20,381 bases of DNA, taken from contig DLGQ01000035.1 of assembly GCA_002482775.1 (NCBI GenBank), positions 1-20,381 on the forward strand. Direction: 5' to 3'. The position numbers and the translations under genes were made by a program. The notes under the pieces are model-generated. The model did no database searches. It worked only from the letters and a program-made list of their open reading frames with translations, and had not been told where the DNA came from. This DNA comes from Flavobacteriales bacterium UBA7690. GTDB lineage: Bacteria; Bacteroidota; Bacteroidia; Flavobacteriales_F; PHOS-HE28. Positions 8,325 to 17,599 of this stretch are shown here, in pieces; position 1 is the stretch's first letter, and the number at the start of each line of letters is the position of its first letter.

Positions 8325-10544
8325 ATGGCCCGGCTACTACATACCATCCTGCTATTCTTTGCCGCCGCCATACTGAATGCGCAATCCTTTCGCATCTCCC
8401 AAGCCGAATGGTTCACCGGCAACGACCCCGGCGAAGGCCTCGGTACCGCCATGCAAGTGGCCGACGGTGCATGGGATGAAGCGCTGGAAGAAGTGACCGC
8501 TAGCCTGTCCTTCGGAACACCTGGTAGCGTGGTCGTTTCCGTACGCGCGAAAGGCGCCAACGGCTATTGGAGCAGCGTGTTCCGTCAAGTCGTACACACC
8601 GGCTCTGCGGTCAGCGGAAGACAGGTCCGGGTGCAAGCCGGCGAGTATTTCTGGGACACGGATCCCGGTGAAGGGAACGCCACACCATTACTTGCCTTCG
8701 ATGGTGACTTCAACAGTGCGTTGGAACAGGCGATCACCTCCAACAATACCATCACGTCGGGTGCGCATAGGCTCTTCGTTCGGGTGCAGGGCGCGGAGAA
8801 CGGCTGGAGCGCCCTCTTTACGCAAGTCGTGCAGGTGAACACCGCGATAAGCGCACGCGACATCCAAGTCCAACAAGGGGAGTTCTTCTTCGATAGCGAC
8901 CCCGGCGAAGGAAGCGGTATTCCGCTGTTGGCCATCGACGGCGACTGGAACAACGCACTGGAGACTGGTATGTCGAGCGTGGCTTCACCGGCCGAGGGCT
9001 CCCACCTGCTCTATGTCCGCATGCGTGGTGCCGACGGCGCGTGGAGCAACGAGTATAAGACCGTGCTGCACGTTTCATCCAGTATACCGATGCGGTCCGT
9101 AGCCGTTCAAGCAGGCGAGTACTACTTCGACACCGATCCCGGTGAAGGCAACGCGACACCGTTGCTTGCGCTAGACGGCGACTTCGATGGTGCGCTGGAG
9201 CAGGCCTTGGCTTCCGCGAACCTCAACTACCAAGGTTCGCATGTGCTTGGCGTGCGTGTGCGCGGCGCGGATACTGGCTGGAGCGCCACCTTCAGAAGTG
9301 TGGTCCACATTGGTCCTGAGCTGATCGTGCGCGCGGTGCGGGTGCAACAGGGCGAGTTCTTCTTCGATAGCGATCCTGGCCAGGGTAATGGTACACCCCT
9401 GCTGGCCTTCGATGGCAACTGGAGCGATGCCGTGGAGACCGGCACGACAAGCGAGGCCGCACCGGCTATCGGCGACCACTTGCTCTACGTCCGAATGCGC
9501 GGGGCTGATGGCACCTGGAGCAACGAGTACAAGACCGTGCTACACGTCAGTGCACCGGTATCCACCAGACCGGTCGCGGTAGTGAACGGCGAATACTTCT
9601 GGGACACGGACCCCGGTGCGGGCAACGGGATCGTCCTCAGCGCTGCTGATGGAGCCTTCGATGAAGCCGTGGAAGAAGCGTTGAACGCAGACGTGAACAA
9701 CCTCTCCGCCGGACCGCATCTGCTTGGGTTACGAGTGAAGGCCAGCGATGGCGGATGGAGCGCGGTCTGTCGGAGCGTGGTCAATGTCACCGCCCCACCG
9801 GAACATCCGTTACCGATCCAGTTGGCCGTATTCCTTCAAGGTCCGTTGAAGAGCGCCACCGGCATGAGCGACACATTGCGGACGCAAGGCTTGATCCCAT
9901 TGCAAGAGCCGTTCACAGCGCTGGGCTTCGCGCACGTGGGCAGCGGTGGTGAAACGATCACGGCAGCCACGCTCAACAACACGATCCTTGGCAAGGTGGT
10001 GGATTGGATCTTCGTGGAACTACGCGACAAGTCGGATCCCTCGAAGGTAGTTCATACACGCGTAGGGCTGGTTCGTGACAACGGGACCACCATATCCACC
10101 AACGGCTTCGCCAACATCGCGTTCAACACGACGCCCGGGGACTACTACGTTGCCGTGCATCACCGGAACCACTTGGGCGTGATGACCAGTGCCCCGATCG
10201 CGCTATCCGCCAGCGGCGCATCGTTGGACCTGCGCCTGACCAGCACACCGACCCATGGCACTGAAGCGCGTGTGGAACGTTTCGGGCGTGCTGCGCTGTG
10301 GAGCGGCGATGTGAATGCCGATGGAATGGTGTTGTACACCGGTTCGGAGAACGATCGCGACCCAATCCTGCAAGCCATCGGTGGCATCGTACCTACGAAC
10401 ACCGACGGCCCCACCTACCGTAGTGAAGATGTGAATATGGACGGATCCGTGAAGTACACCGGTTCGGAGAACGACCGCGACCGGATCCTTCAGAACATCG
10501 GAGGGATCGTGCCCACCAATACGCGCGAAGCACAGGTGCCGTGA
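8325..10544 (+). CDS. Exported six-repeat protein with dockerin-like C-terminal repeats
   Basis: This encodes 739 residues from ATG at 8325 with a signal peptide (LLHTILLFFAAAILNAQ). Six repeats of about 79 residues start near residues 21, 101, 180, 259, 338 and 416. Each has the pattern GE[YF]F(W/F)D[TS]DPGEGNxTPLLAxDG, then ALE, and ends LxVRVxGADxxWSxxxxxVVHV. A linking domain (about 490-650) includes DWIFVELRDKSDPSKVVHTR and YYVAVHHRNHLGVM. Two dockerin-like, calcium-loop-type repeats follow at about 658 and 700 (GDVNADGMVLYTGSENDRD and EDVNMDGSVKYTGSENDRD), each ending IGGIVPTNT. This terminal layout is common in exported Bacteroidota proteins, but no canonical T9SS sorting domain follows. 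The gene closes the four-gene exported operon and converges on the ArsC-family gene 10 bp away. Function is unknown; an adhesin or matrix role fits the repeats. Confidence 0.88.
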   Translation: MARLLHTILLFFAAAILNAQSFRISQAEWFTGNDPGEGLGTAMQVADGAWDEALEEVTASLSFGTPGSVVVSVRAKGANGYWSSVFRQVVHTGSAVSGRQVRVQAGEYFWDTDPGEGNATPLLAFDGDFNSALEQAITSNNTITSGAHRLFVRVQGAENGWSALFTQVVQVNTAISARDIQVQQGEFFFDSDPGEGSGIPLLAIDGDWNNALETGMSSVASPAEGSHLLYVRMRGADGAWSNEYKTVLHVSSSIPMRSVAVQAGEYYFDTDPGEGNATPLLALDGDFDGALEQALASANLNYQGSHVLGVRVRGADTGWSATFRSVVHIGPELIVRAVRVQQGEFFFDSDPGQGNGTPLLAFDGNWSDAVETGTTSEAAPAIGDHLLYVRMRGADGTWSNEYKTVLHVSAPVSTRPVAVVNGEYFWDTDPGAGNGIVLSAADGAFDEAVEEALNADVNNLSAGPHLLGLRVKASDGGWSAVCRSVVNVTAPPEHPLPIQLAVFLQGPLKSATGMSDTLRTQGLIPLQEPFTALGFAHVGSGGETITAATLNNTILGKVVDWIFVELRDKSDPSKVVHTRVGLVRDNGTTISTNGFANIAFNTTPGDYYVAVHHRNHLGVMTSAPIALSASGASLDLRLTSTPTHGTEARVERFGRAALWSGDVNADGMVLYTGSENDRDPILQAIGGIVPTNTDGPTYRSEDVNMDGSVKYTGSENDRDRILQNIGGIVPTNTREAQVP
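8625..9790 (+). repeat. Tandem coding repeats of about 237 bp with two-unit higher-order pattern
   Basis: Five consecutive units begin near 8625, 8863, 9099, 9336 and 9571; the divergent first unit lies upstream. Units 2 and 4 share AGEYxxDTDPGEGNATPLLA. Units 3 and 5 share QQGEFFFDSDPG and WSNEYKTVLHVS. The array therefore seems to have grown by duplicating a pair of repeats, not single ones. Confidence 0.75.
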
Positions 10545-10549
10545 AGAGA

Positions 10550-10569
10550 GCGGCCTACTTTGCGGCCGC
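10550..10569. terminator. Possible bidirectional terminator hairpin between convergent genes
   Basis: GCGGCC (10550-10555) can pair with GGCCGC (10564-10569) around an 8-base loop. The hairpin sits at the junction of the exported operon and the convergent ArsC-family gene and overlaps the latter's last codons. There is no T-run, so this is weak support. Confidence 0.3.
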
Positions 10570-10905
10570 CACCATCGCCGCTACGTTCTTCGGCGCGTTG
10601 CCGATGAAGATCCGCTCACCGATGATGATCACCGGGCGTTTCAGGAAGGTGTACTCCTGGAGGATGTACTTGCGGTAGTCCTTCTCGGTCAGCTTCATCT
10701 CATTCAATCCGAGGCTGCGGTACTTCAACGCCACCTTGCTGAAGAGCGCCTCGTAGCTACCGGCCATCTTCTTCATCTCATCCAGCTGCGCTGGGGTGAT
10801 GGGCTGCGTCTTGATCTCCTGCTGTTCGAAGCGTTTGATCTTGGGGATCTCGCTGAGGATGCGCTGGCAGGTGCCGCAGTTGCCGAGGTGGTAGATCTTC
10901 ATCAT
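10555..10905 (-). CDS. ArsC/Spx-family thioredoxin-fold protein
   Basis: This encodes 116 residues, or 115 if the second of two adjacent ATGs (10902) is used. Residues 4-14 read IYHLGNCGTCQ, an N-terminal CxxC (Cys10, Cys13) on the first beta-strand, as in the ArsC/Spx/YffB family. The C-terminal half has KRPVIIIGERIFIGNAP, matching the family's conserved cis-Pro strand. The length is typical (110-120). Such proteins use the N-terminal Cys for glutathione-linked or thioredoxin-linked reductase chemistry, or, in Spx, bind RNA polymerase. The Arg residues that define true arsenate reductases cannot be confirmed here, so arsenate is not claimed as substrate. The gene is divergent from the four-helix membrane protein. 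A TTCCTTTG box, one base off the Bacteroidota TAnnTTTG element, lies just upstream. Confidence 0.88.
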   Translation of the reverse strand: MMKIYHLGNCGTCQRILSEIPKIKRFEQQEIKTQPITPAQLDEMKKMAGSYEALFSKVALKYRSLGLNEMKLTEKDYRKYILQEYTFLKRPVIIIGERIFIGNAPKNVAAMVAAAK

Positions 10906-11019
10906 GCCCTACAAAGGAACGAGCGGCAGAATTGTTCGGGGTGGATGGAAGGATCAGCGATGCACCGTTGGGAACGTGATCAAGGATCCCGCCCTACTTT
11001 CGCGACCAACGCAACCACC

Positions 11020-11451
11020 ATGTACACCGGCCTGAAGCATTTCCACTCGTACGTCGCCTACCTCGTTCTGCTGCTGTTGGTGATCGCCATCGCGCATGCG
11101 GTGCTTTCACTGGTGAACAAGCGGTCTTTCACGGCGACGAGCAAGAAGTTCACACTGTTCGGTTTGGTGAGCGCGCACGTGCAGATGCTCTTCGGTTTCT
11201 TCCTCTACTTCACCTCGCCGATGGGTTTCAGCAACCTCTCCGGTGAAACCATGGGCAACAGCCTTGCACGCCTCTTCGCGCTGGAGCACCCGTTGACGAT
11301 GTTGCTCGGGATCATCGTGATCACCATCGGCTATTCCAAAGCCAAGCGCACGGCGGAGGATCAGAAGAAGTTCAAGCTGATCGCGTGGTGTTACAGCATT
11401 GGCCTGGTACTGATCCTGGCGCGTATTCCGTGGATGGTGTGGCCATCATAG
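11020..11451 (+). CDS. Four-helix integral membrane protein of the Bacteroidota 'cytochrome B'-annotated family
   Basis: This encodes 143 residues from ATG at 11020; the frame is open further upstream but that part is not family-like. There are four predicted membrane helices at about 12-32, 45-64, 83-105 and 119-138. Histidines His7 and His9 (LKHFHS), His53 (SAHVQML) and His90 (ALEHPL) are spaced as in the small Bacteroidota proteins often labelled cytochrome B. Haem binding has not been shown for them, to my knowledge. The segment IVITIGYSKAKR between helices 3 and 4 is characteristic. A TACTTTCG box at 10995-11002 is close to the TAnnTTTG promoter element and would give a very short leader. 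Its last bases overlap the stop codon of the convergent HxlR gene (TCATAG, 11446-11451). Function is unknown. Confidence 0.8.
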   Translation: MYTGLKHFHSYVAYLVLLLLVIAIAHAVLSLVNKRSFTATSKKFTLFGLVSAHVQMLFGFFLYFTSPMGFSNLSGETMGNSLARLFALEHPLTMLLGIIVITIGYSKAKRTAEDQKKFKLIAWCYSIGLVLILARIPWMVWPS

Positions 11452-11772
11452 CGGCTCCATCGCGCGCAACAAGCCGATGATCGTGCGGCCTTGGTCGGTC
11501 AAGGTGTACTCCACGTGCAACGGTTTCTGCTGCACCACGGTGCGGCGCACGAGTGCATCGTTCTCCAATTCGCGCAAGGCGTTGGTGATCGCCTGTTTGT
11601 TGCTTTCGGGGATGTCGCGGAGCAACTGATTGAATCGTACCGGAGCATCAGCCGCAGCGCGAAGGATGCGCGGCTTCCACTTGCCGGTGATGCTGCGCAA
11701 GGCTTGCTCGGCGGGGCATGCCGGCGTAGCAGGGGTGGTCAACTTCGCTTGACTTCTTGCAGCACGGTTCAT
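11446..11772 (-). CDS. HxlR-family winged-helix transcriptional regulator
   Basis: This encodes 108 residues, the usual length of the family. It has the diagnostic N-terminal Cys (Cys19) in CPAEQALRSITGKWKPRIL, then RFNQLLRDIPESNKQAITNA as recognition helix region, ALRELENDALVRRTVV as wing, and HVEYTLTDQGRTII at the end. HxlR proteins are small dimeric regulators, many of which respond to aldehydes or oxidants through that Cys. The gene is divergent from the DsbA-family gene with only 34 bp between the start codons, and that gap contains a dyad. Control of itself and of the neighbour is the likely arrangement (inference). It overlaps the stop of the convergent membrane-protein gene by a few bases. 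Confidence 0.92.
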   Translation of the reverse strand: MNRAARSQAKLTTPATPACPAEQALRSITGKWKPRILRAAADAPVRFNQLLRDIPESNKQAITNALRELENDALVRRTVVQQKPLHVEYTLTDQGRTIIGLLRAMEPL

Positions 11773-11795
11773 TGCGCAGGATCTTTGCGCCGCAA
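11772..11795. promoter_or_regulatory. Candidate operator: dyad between divergent HxlR and DsbA-family genes
   Basis: GCGCA (11774-11778) and TGCGC (11786-11790) form a dyad with a 7-bp spacer, extended by outer TTGCG (11772-11776) and CGCAA (11791-11795). It fills most of the 34-bp intergenic space and begins at the HxlR start codon. A dimeric winged-helix regulator could bind here. Binding is inferred only from position and symmetry. Confidence 0.35.
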
Positions 11796-11806
11796 GTTAC
11801 CTGCAC

Positions 11807-12802
11807 ATGCCACGCACACCGATCACCGCGATCATCGCTTTCTGTTCAGCACTCTTTGCCTGTGCCCAACCCGATACCGCCGTGGAGAAGAACACCAACC
11901 CGTTGTTGTGCGACACCATTACGGGCGCCTGCACTGTTCCGGGGCACGATGCTACCGACCACGCCCATCCGGACATGCGTGTGGCCACGGCCAGCAAGCC
12001 CATTACCCTGCTCTACTTCACCGACCCCATCTGCAGCAGCTGTTGGGGCACCGAGCCACAGTTACGCCGCTTGAAATTGGAGTACGGCGATGCTGTCGAC
12101 ATCCAATACCACATGGGCGGACTATTGCCTTCATGGGACGTGTACAACAGCGGTGGCATCAGCAAACCCAGCGATGTGGCCGGGCATTGGGACGAGGTAA
12201 GCCCGCATTACCGCATGCCCATCATCGGCGATGTGTGGTTGGAGGATCCGTTGCCGAGCAGCTACCCGCCGAGCGTCGCCTTCAAAGCAGCCGAGTTACA
12301 GGATCATACGAAGGCACTCGTCTTCTTGCGTCGCATGCGCGAGCAGGTGTTGATGGAGAAGAAGAACATCACCAAGTGGCCGGTGATCGCCGAAACTGCA
12401 ACGTTCGCGCAGTTGGATACCGCCCGCTTGCATGCGGACTTCACCGGAGCTGCCAACGCCTTGTTCCAGGCGGACCTCACCTTGGCGCGCTCGCTGGGTG
12501 TGCGCGGCTTCCCCACCTTCATCTTCAGCAACGAGGCCGGTGACAGGCAACAGGTGTACGGCGCGCGGCCCTACGCGCAGTTCGAGGCGGCAGTGAAGGC
12601 GTTGAAGCCCGATGTGAGAGCGGCATCGGTGCCTACTTCGTTGAACGAGCTCTTCACCGTGCACACCTCATGGTGCGCCGAAGAGGTTGCTGTTGCTTTG
12701 AACATCACACATGAAGACGCGCTTCAACAGTTGAAGCAAGCTCAAGGGAAAGGAAAGCTCACAGCCGTGGACACACGGAACGGGAGCGTTTGGCGGAAGT
12801 GA
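11807..12802 (+). CDS. Exported DsbA-family thiol-disulfide protein (SpxH/FrnE-like fold)
   Basis: This encodes 331 residues. The N-terminus (ITAIIAFCSALFACAQ) is a signal peptide. It contains LFAC, a possible lipobox with Cys19, but also A-C-A before Gln21, so lipoprotein or soluble periplasmic fates both remain open. A short Cys-pair segment follows (NPLLCDTITGACTVPGHD). The thioredoxin-like part starts KPITLLYFTDPICSSCWGTE with active-site Cys76 and Cys79. It continues through HMGGLLPSW, GISKPSDVAGHW and the cis-Pro region LGVRGFPTFIF, as in the Thioredoxin_5/DsbA-like group. The C-terminal 45 residues (AEEVAVALNITHEDALQQL) look like a small helical add-on. The expected role is thiol oxidation or isomerisation in the cell envelope. 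It is divergent from the HxlR regulator. Confidence 0.88.
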   Translation: MPRTPITAIIAFCSALFACAQPDTAVEKNTNPLLCDTITGACTVPGHDATDHAHPDMRVATASKPITLLYFTDPICSSCWGTEPQLRRLKLEYGDAVDIQYHMGGLLPSWDVYNSGGISKPSDVAGHWDEVSPHYRMPIIGDVWLEDPLPSSYPPSVAFKAAELQDHTKALVFLRRMREQVLMEKKNITKWPVIAETATFAQLDTARLHADFTGAANALFQADLTLARSLGVRGFPTFIFSNEAGDRQQVYGARPYAQFEAAVKALKPDVRAASVPTSLNELFTVHTSWCAEEVAVALNITHEDALQQLKQAQGKGKLTAVDTRNGSVWRK

Positions 12803-12825
12803 CATACGGGGGTGTTCAGTGCCGC

Positions 12826-12841
12826 TGGATCCGGAGATCCA
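12826..12841. terminator. Short hairpin between convergent DsbA-family and DUF1801 genes
   Basis: TGGATC (12826-12831) pairs perfectly with GATCCA (12836-12841) around a CGGA loop, in the 47-bp gap between two convergent stop codons. No T-tract follows on either strand. The role as terminator rests on position alone. Confidence 0.25.
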
Positions 12842-12849
12842 CTACCGAC

Positions 12850-13272
12850 CTAGCCCGTGCGTCGAGTTCGATCTGCGCGCTTACCCACAACACTGCTCTT
12901 CCGTGTCACAACACCAGCCTTGTTGCGTCTCACTTTTATCGCACAGGCCAGCACCTCGTTCAAGCTTCGTACAGGCGCATCCTTCGTCGGATCCACCATG
13001 AAGACCTTCATGCGTTTCCGATCGCCTTGAACCAATGCGGGGTGGTCGATGATCGCGCCGTCCACGAAGCCGATGTATGGCTCACCCTTGGTTGAACTAC
13101 ACCACAGGTAACAGAACATCTTGCCATCAAGATCGAAGAACGGCATGCCATAACGCACCGCTTCGGTCAACTCAGGGTGTTGTGCCTTGATGTGCGCACG
13201 CAGCCAGACCAAGGTGCTTCGGGCGGGCTCTTCTTGCTTGTGGAAGTAGGCGGCGACGGCGGGAAAGTCCAT
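12850..13272 (-). CDS. DUF1801 (YdhG-like) protein
   Basis: This encodes 140 residues from ATG at 13272 (MDFPAVAAYFHKQ). An ATG 33 bp further upstream adds only an unconserved MFRSSIAFLCT. Hallmarks are LRAHIKAQHPELTEAVRYGM, followed by PFFDLDGKMFCYLWCS and then YIGFVDGAIIDHPAL, which match the DUF1801/YdhG family of small cytosolic alpha/beta proteins of unknown biochemical role. The C-terminal tail is basic (RKSSVVGKRADRTRRTG) and may be a lineage extension. A TTCCTTTG box like that before the ArsC-family gene lies just upstream of the ATG. The 170 bp between this gene and the asnS stop hold no other recognised feature. Confidence 0.85.
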   Translation of the reverse strand: MDFPAVAAYFHKQEEPARSTLVWLRAHIKAQHPELTEAVRYGMPFFDLDGKMFCYLWCSSTKGEPYIGFVDGAIIDHPALVQGDRKRMKVFMVDPTKDAPVRSLNEVLACAIKVRRNKAGVVTRKSSVVGKRADRTRRTG

Positions 13273-13442
13273 GGTGCAAAGGAATGCGATGGATGATCGG
13301 AACAACGGAGCTGGCAGTGCTGGGCGACCGTATGGACCGAATGGGAAACCGCACGCTGTCGCATGTCGGCCCGGTGGTTCCGCTGCCCAGGGGAAGACGC
13401 TACCGGTGCGGATCTGAGATGGTGTGCGTTGCCGACGAACTA

Positions 13443-15410
<1,968 letters not shown>

Positions 15411-15412
15411 GT

Positions 15413-15488
15413 GCGTGCGAGGGGGCTCAGGGGAAGGCCGCGAGGGTGTGAGAGTGCTAAAGTTGGCCTCTCTTATGCCCTCGCACGC
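15413..15488 (-). promoter_or_regulatory. asnS leader with competing hairpin arms next to the start codon
   Basis: On the minus-strand transcript GCGUGCGAGGG (15488-15478) can pair perfectly over 11 bp with CCCUCGCACGC (15423-15413), which ends two bases before the AUG. A second CCCUCGC (15446-15440) lies between them and could pair with the same GCGAGGG over 7 bp. The two pairings are mutually exclusive, which suggests control of ribosome access. A CATCTTTG box (15521-15514), one base off TAnnTTTG, sits suitably upstream. No T-box elements are visible. Confidence 0.4.
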
Positions 15489-15532
15489 TATGCCCCGTGG
15501 ACCGTTCTGACCGCAAAGATGGAGCAAGCGAC

Positions 15533-17584
15533 CTAAACGTTCTTCTCCACGAACCACATCTCCATTTCGCCCTTGCCTTTGGCTTGCACTTTTCCACGCG
15601 GGGCGAAGTGCAGTCCCAGTGTTTCCTTCACGAGGGCATGTGTTGCCTCGCTGATGTTCACCTGGCCGATCTCCCCTGAGCTTTCCATGCGCGCCGCGAT
15701 GTTCACGGTGTCTCCCCAGATGTCGTACTGGAATTTCTTCACACCCACGATACCGGCCACCACGGGTCCGGTGTGGATGCCCAAGCGCATATCGAAGGCC
15801 GGTTTGTGCAGCGCGGTCCGTTCGGCTTTGCGCTGTTGCATGAAGCGCTGCATCTCCAGCGCTGCGTGTACCACTTGCAGGGGCGAAGAGGTCTTCGGCT
15901 CTGACAGGCCGCCAGCACACATGTACGCATCGCCGATCGTCTTGATCTTCTCGATACCACGCGCGGTGATGATGTTGTCGAAGGCCTTGAAGCAGACGTT
16001 CAGTTCCTCCACCAGCTCGCGCGCGGTGAGTTGTTCGCTGATGGTGGTGAAGCCCTTGAAGTCGGTGAAGAGGATGGTCGCTTCATCGATCAGGCGTGCA
16101 TCGGCCTCGCCTTTGTCCTTCAGTTCTTTCGCCACTTCTTCGGGCAGGATGTTGAGCAGCAGTTCTTCGCTGCGGGCTTTTTCTTTGGTGATACGGTTGC
16201 GCTGGAAGAGGAACACCCCGGCGAACAGGGCAACGAGCGCGAATCCTCCAACGAAGCCGTTGCGGATCACTTTCTGTTTTTGGATCTCCTTCACCTGAAG
16301 TGCTTTTTCGGAAGCGAACTGTAGGCTGTCCGCCAATGCGCGTTTCTCGTTCTCGAAGGAATATTCCTGGCGAAGGACACCGCGCTGGGCTTCTTCGCTG
16401 GTCACGCTATCGTTCATCTGGACCTCCAGTTCGTACATGGCGAGTGCGCGGTCGCTGCGTCCGGCGCTCTGGTAGGCTTTGCGCAAAACGGCGGCGACGG
16501 TACCGATATCCACTGTTGCACCGATGCCTTGCAGGATCCTGAGCGACAGTTCCCCATGCTGCGCGGCTTCTTCGTGCCTGCCAAGACCTTGCGAGGCGGC
16601 TGCCAGCCCGCTCAGGGCCAACGCTTCGCGGTAGGGTTCGTTCATGGCGCGAGCGATGTCAAGGGACTGGACGAGAAGTTCGTACGCACGTTGGTGCTGT
16701 CCCAGTTCACCGTAGGCCGATCCGATGTTGTAGAGCGCGAGTGTTTCTCCGGCCTTGTTGCCCATTTCGCGCGCCAACTTCAGGCTCATTTCGTGGTAGC
16801 TGATGCCCTCCACGTAGCGCTTGTCTTCCACAGCGAATCCACCCAGATTCGCGAGGAACGAAGAGCGGGCCTGCTGGTTGTTGAGCTCTTCGGCGATGGC
16901 CATTCCGCGCAGCGCATATTCCGTTGCACGGGTGAAGTCTTTCTGCTGGGCCATGATAACGCTGAGGTTGCCGAAGCCGGAGAGCACACCGCCCTTATTG
17001 CCTGCTTTTTCGTTGTGTGTGATGCTCTTCAGGAGGTGGGCTGTGGCCCCCGCTAGATCACCTTCGAGGAGCAGGATGCGGCCCAGGTTGTTGTTGCCCT
17101 GTCCCATTCCTTCTTCGCGACCGATCGCGGTGTAGAGGTCCAGGCTTTGTTGTTGGTAGCGCCTGGCCTTTTGGAACTGGCCGAGCTCGGTGTACATGTT
17201 GCCGATGTTGCCGAGGGCTCCTGCCACTCCATCGGCATCGCGCTGTGCATGGTGCAGTTGGACACATTGGAAGTATACGGGCAGTGCGGAATTCACGTCG
17301 CCGCGGATGTAGTAGGAGTTCGCCAGAAGTTCGAGCGCCGAGCCTTCGAAGCGTGCGATGCCCGTGGTCTTGGCCAATTCGAGCATGTTCCGGGCACACC
17401 GCTCCGCGCTATCCGGTGCGGAATATTGGATGTTCCAGATGAAGTCTGCCATGGCACTCAGGCGAGCGGTATCCGGGCGTGACTTATCGCTCCAAACGTC
17501 CCAGAGGCTATCGGGTTCCTGCGCTTTGACGGTGGCCGTTGATAAAAGCAATGAACACATGAAGAGCAGGGAGCAGTGGCGCAT
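15533..17584 (-). CDS. TPR-repeat, membrane-anchored class III adenylate-type cyclase (complete)
   Basis: This encodes 683 residues from ATG at 17584. It has a signal peptide (SLLFMCSLLLSTATVKAQ), then about nine TPR motifs over residues 30-400 (for example GNIGNMYTELGQFQKARRY, NLGRILLLEGDLAGATAHL and YNIGSAYGELGQHQRAYELL). A charged helix and one membrane segment (about 441-459, FVGGFALVALFAGVFLF) lead into the cytosolic linker LLLNILPEEVAKELKDKG and the catalytic domain. Visible residues are metal Asp508 and Asp552, adenine-selecting Lys548 and Asp621, and transition-state Asn628 and Arg632, so it should be active and make cAMP. The TPR half should face the periplasm. This is the intact model for the truncated copy at the left edge and the decayed copy at 3031-4108. 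It starts 15 bp after the FG-GAP gene stop, so the two are probably co-transcribed. Confidence 0.93.
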   Translation of the reverse strand: MRHCSLLFMCSLLLSTATVKAQEPDSLWDVWSDKSRPDTARLSAMADFIWNIQYSAPDSAERCARNMLELAKTTGIARFEGSALELLANSYYIRGDVNSALPVYFQCVQLHHAQRDADGVAGALGNIGNMYTELGQFQKARRYQQQSLDLYTAIGREEGMGQGNNNLGRILLLEGDLAGATAHLLKSITHNEKAGNKGGVLSGFGNLSVIMAQQKDFTRATEYALRGMAIAEELNNQQARSSFLANLGGFAVEDKRYVEGISYHEMSLKLAREMGNKAGETLALYNIGSAYGELGQHQRAYELLVQSLDIARAMNEPYREALALSGLAAASQGLGRHEEAAQHGELSLRILQGIGATVDIGTVAAVLRKAYQSAGRSDRALAMYELEVQMNDSVTSEEAQRGVLRQEYSFENEKRALADSLQFASEKALQVKEIQKQKVIRNGFVGGFALVALFAGVFLFQRNRITKEKARSEELLLNILPEEVAKELKDKGEADARLIDEATILFTDFKGFTTISEQLTARELVEELNVCFKAFDNIITARGIEKIKTIGDAYMCAGGLSEPKTSSPLQVVHAALEMQRFMQQRKAERTALHKPAFDMRLGIHTGPVVAGIVGVKKFQYDIWGDTVNIAARMESSGEIGQVNISEATHALVKETLGLHFAPRGKVQAKGKGEMEMWFVEKNV

Positions 17585-17599
17585 GGTGGTGCGTGATGC

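Noticed and set aside
10555..10905. Naming the CxxC protein arsenate reductase (arsC)
   Set aside because: The family also includes Spx and other reductases, no arsenic genes are nearby, and the discriminating Arg residues cannot be assigned.
15411..15532. T-box riboswitch before asnS
   Set aside because: No T-box sequence or specifier stem is visible and the leader is too short; only simple competing hairpins are supported.
15411..15920. An N-terminal extension of asnS from an in-frame start at 15920
   Set aside because: It lies in a shifted frame over the cyclase catalytic domain, is unlike any synthetase N-terminus, and ATG at 15410 starts the OB-fold domain exactly.
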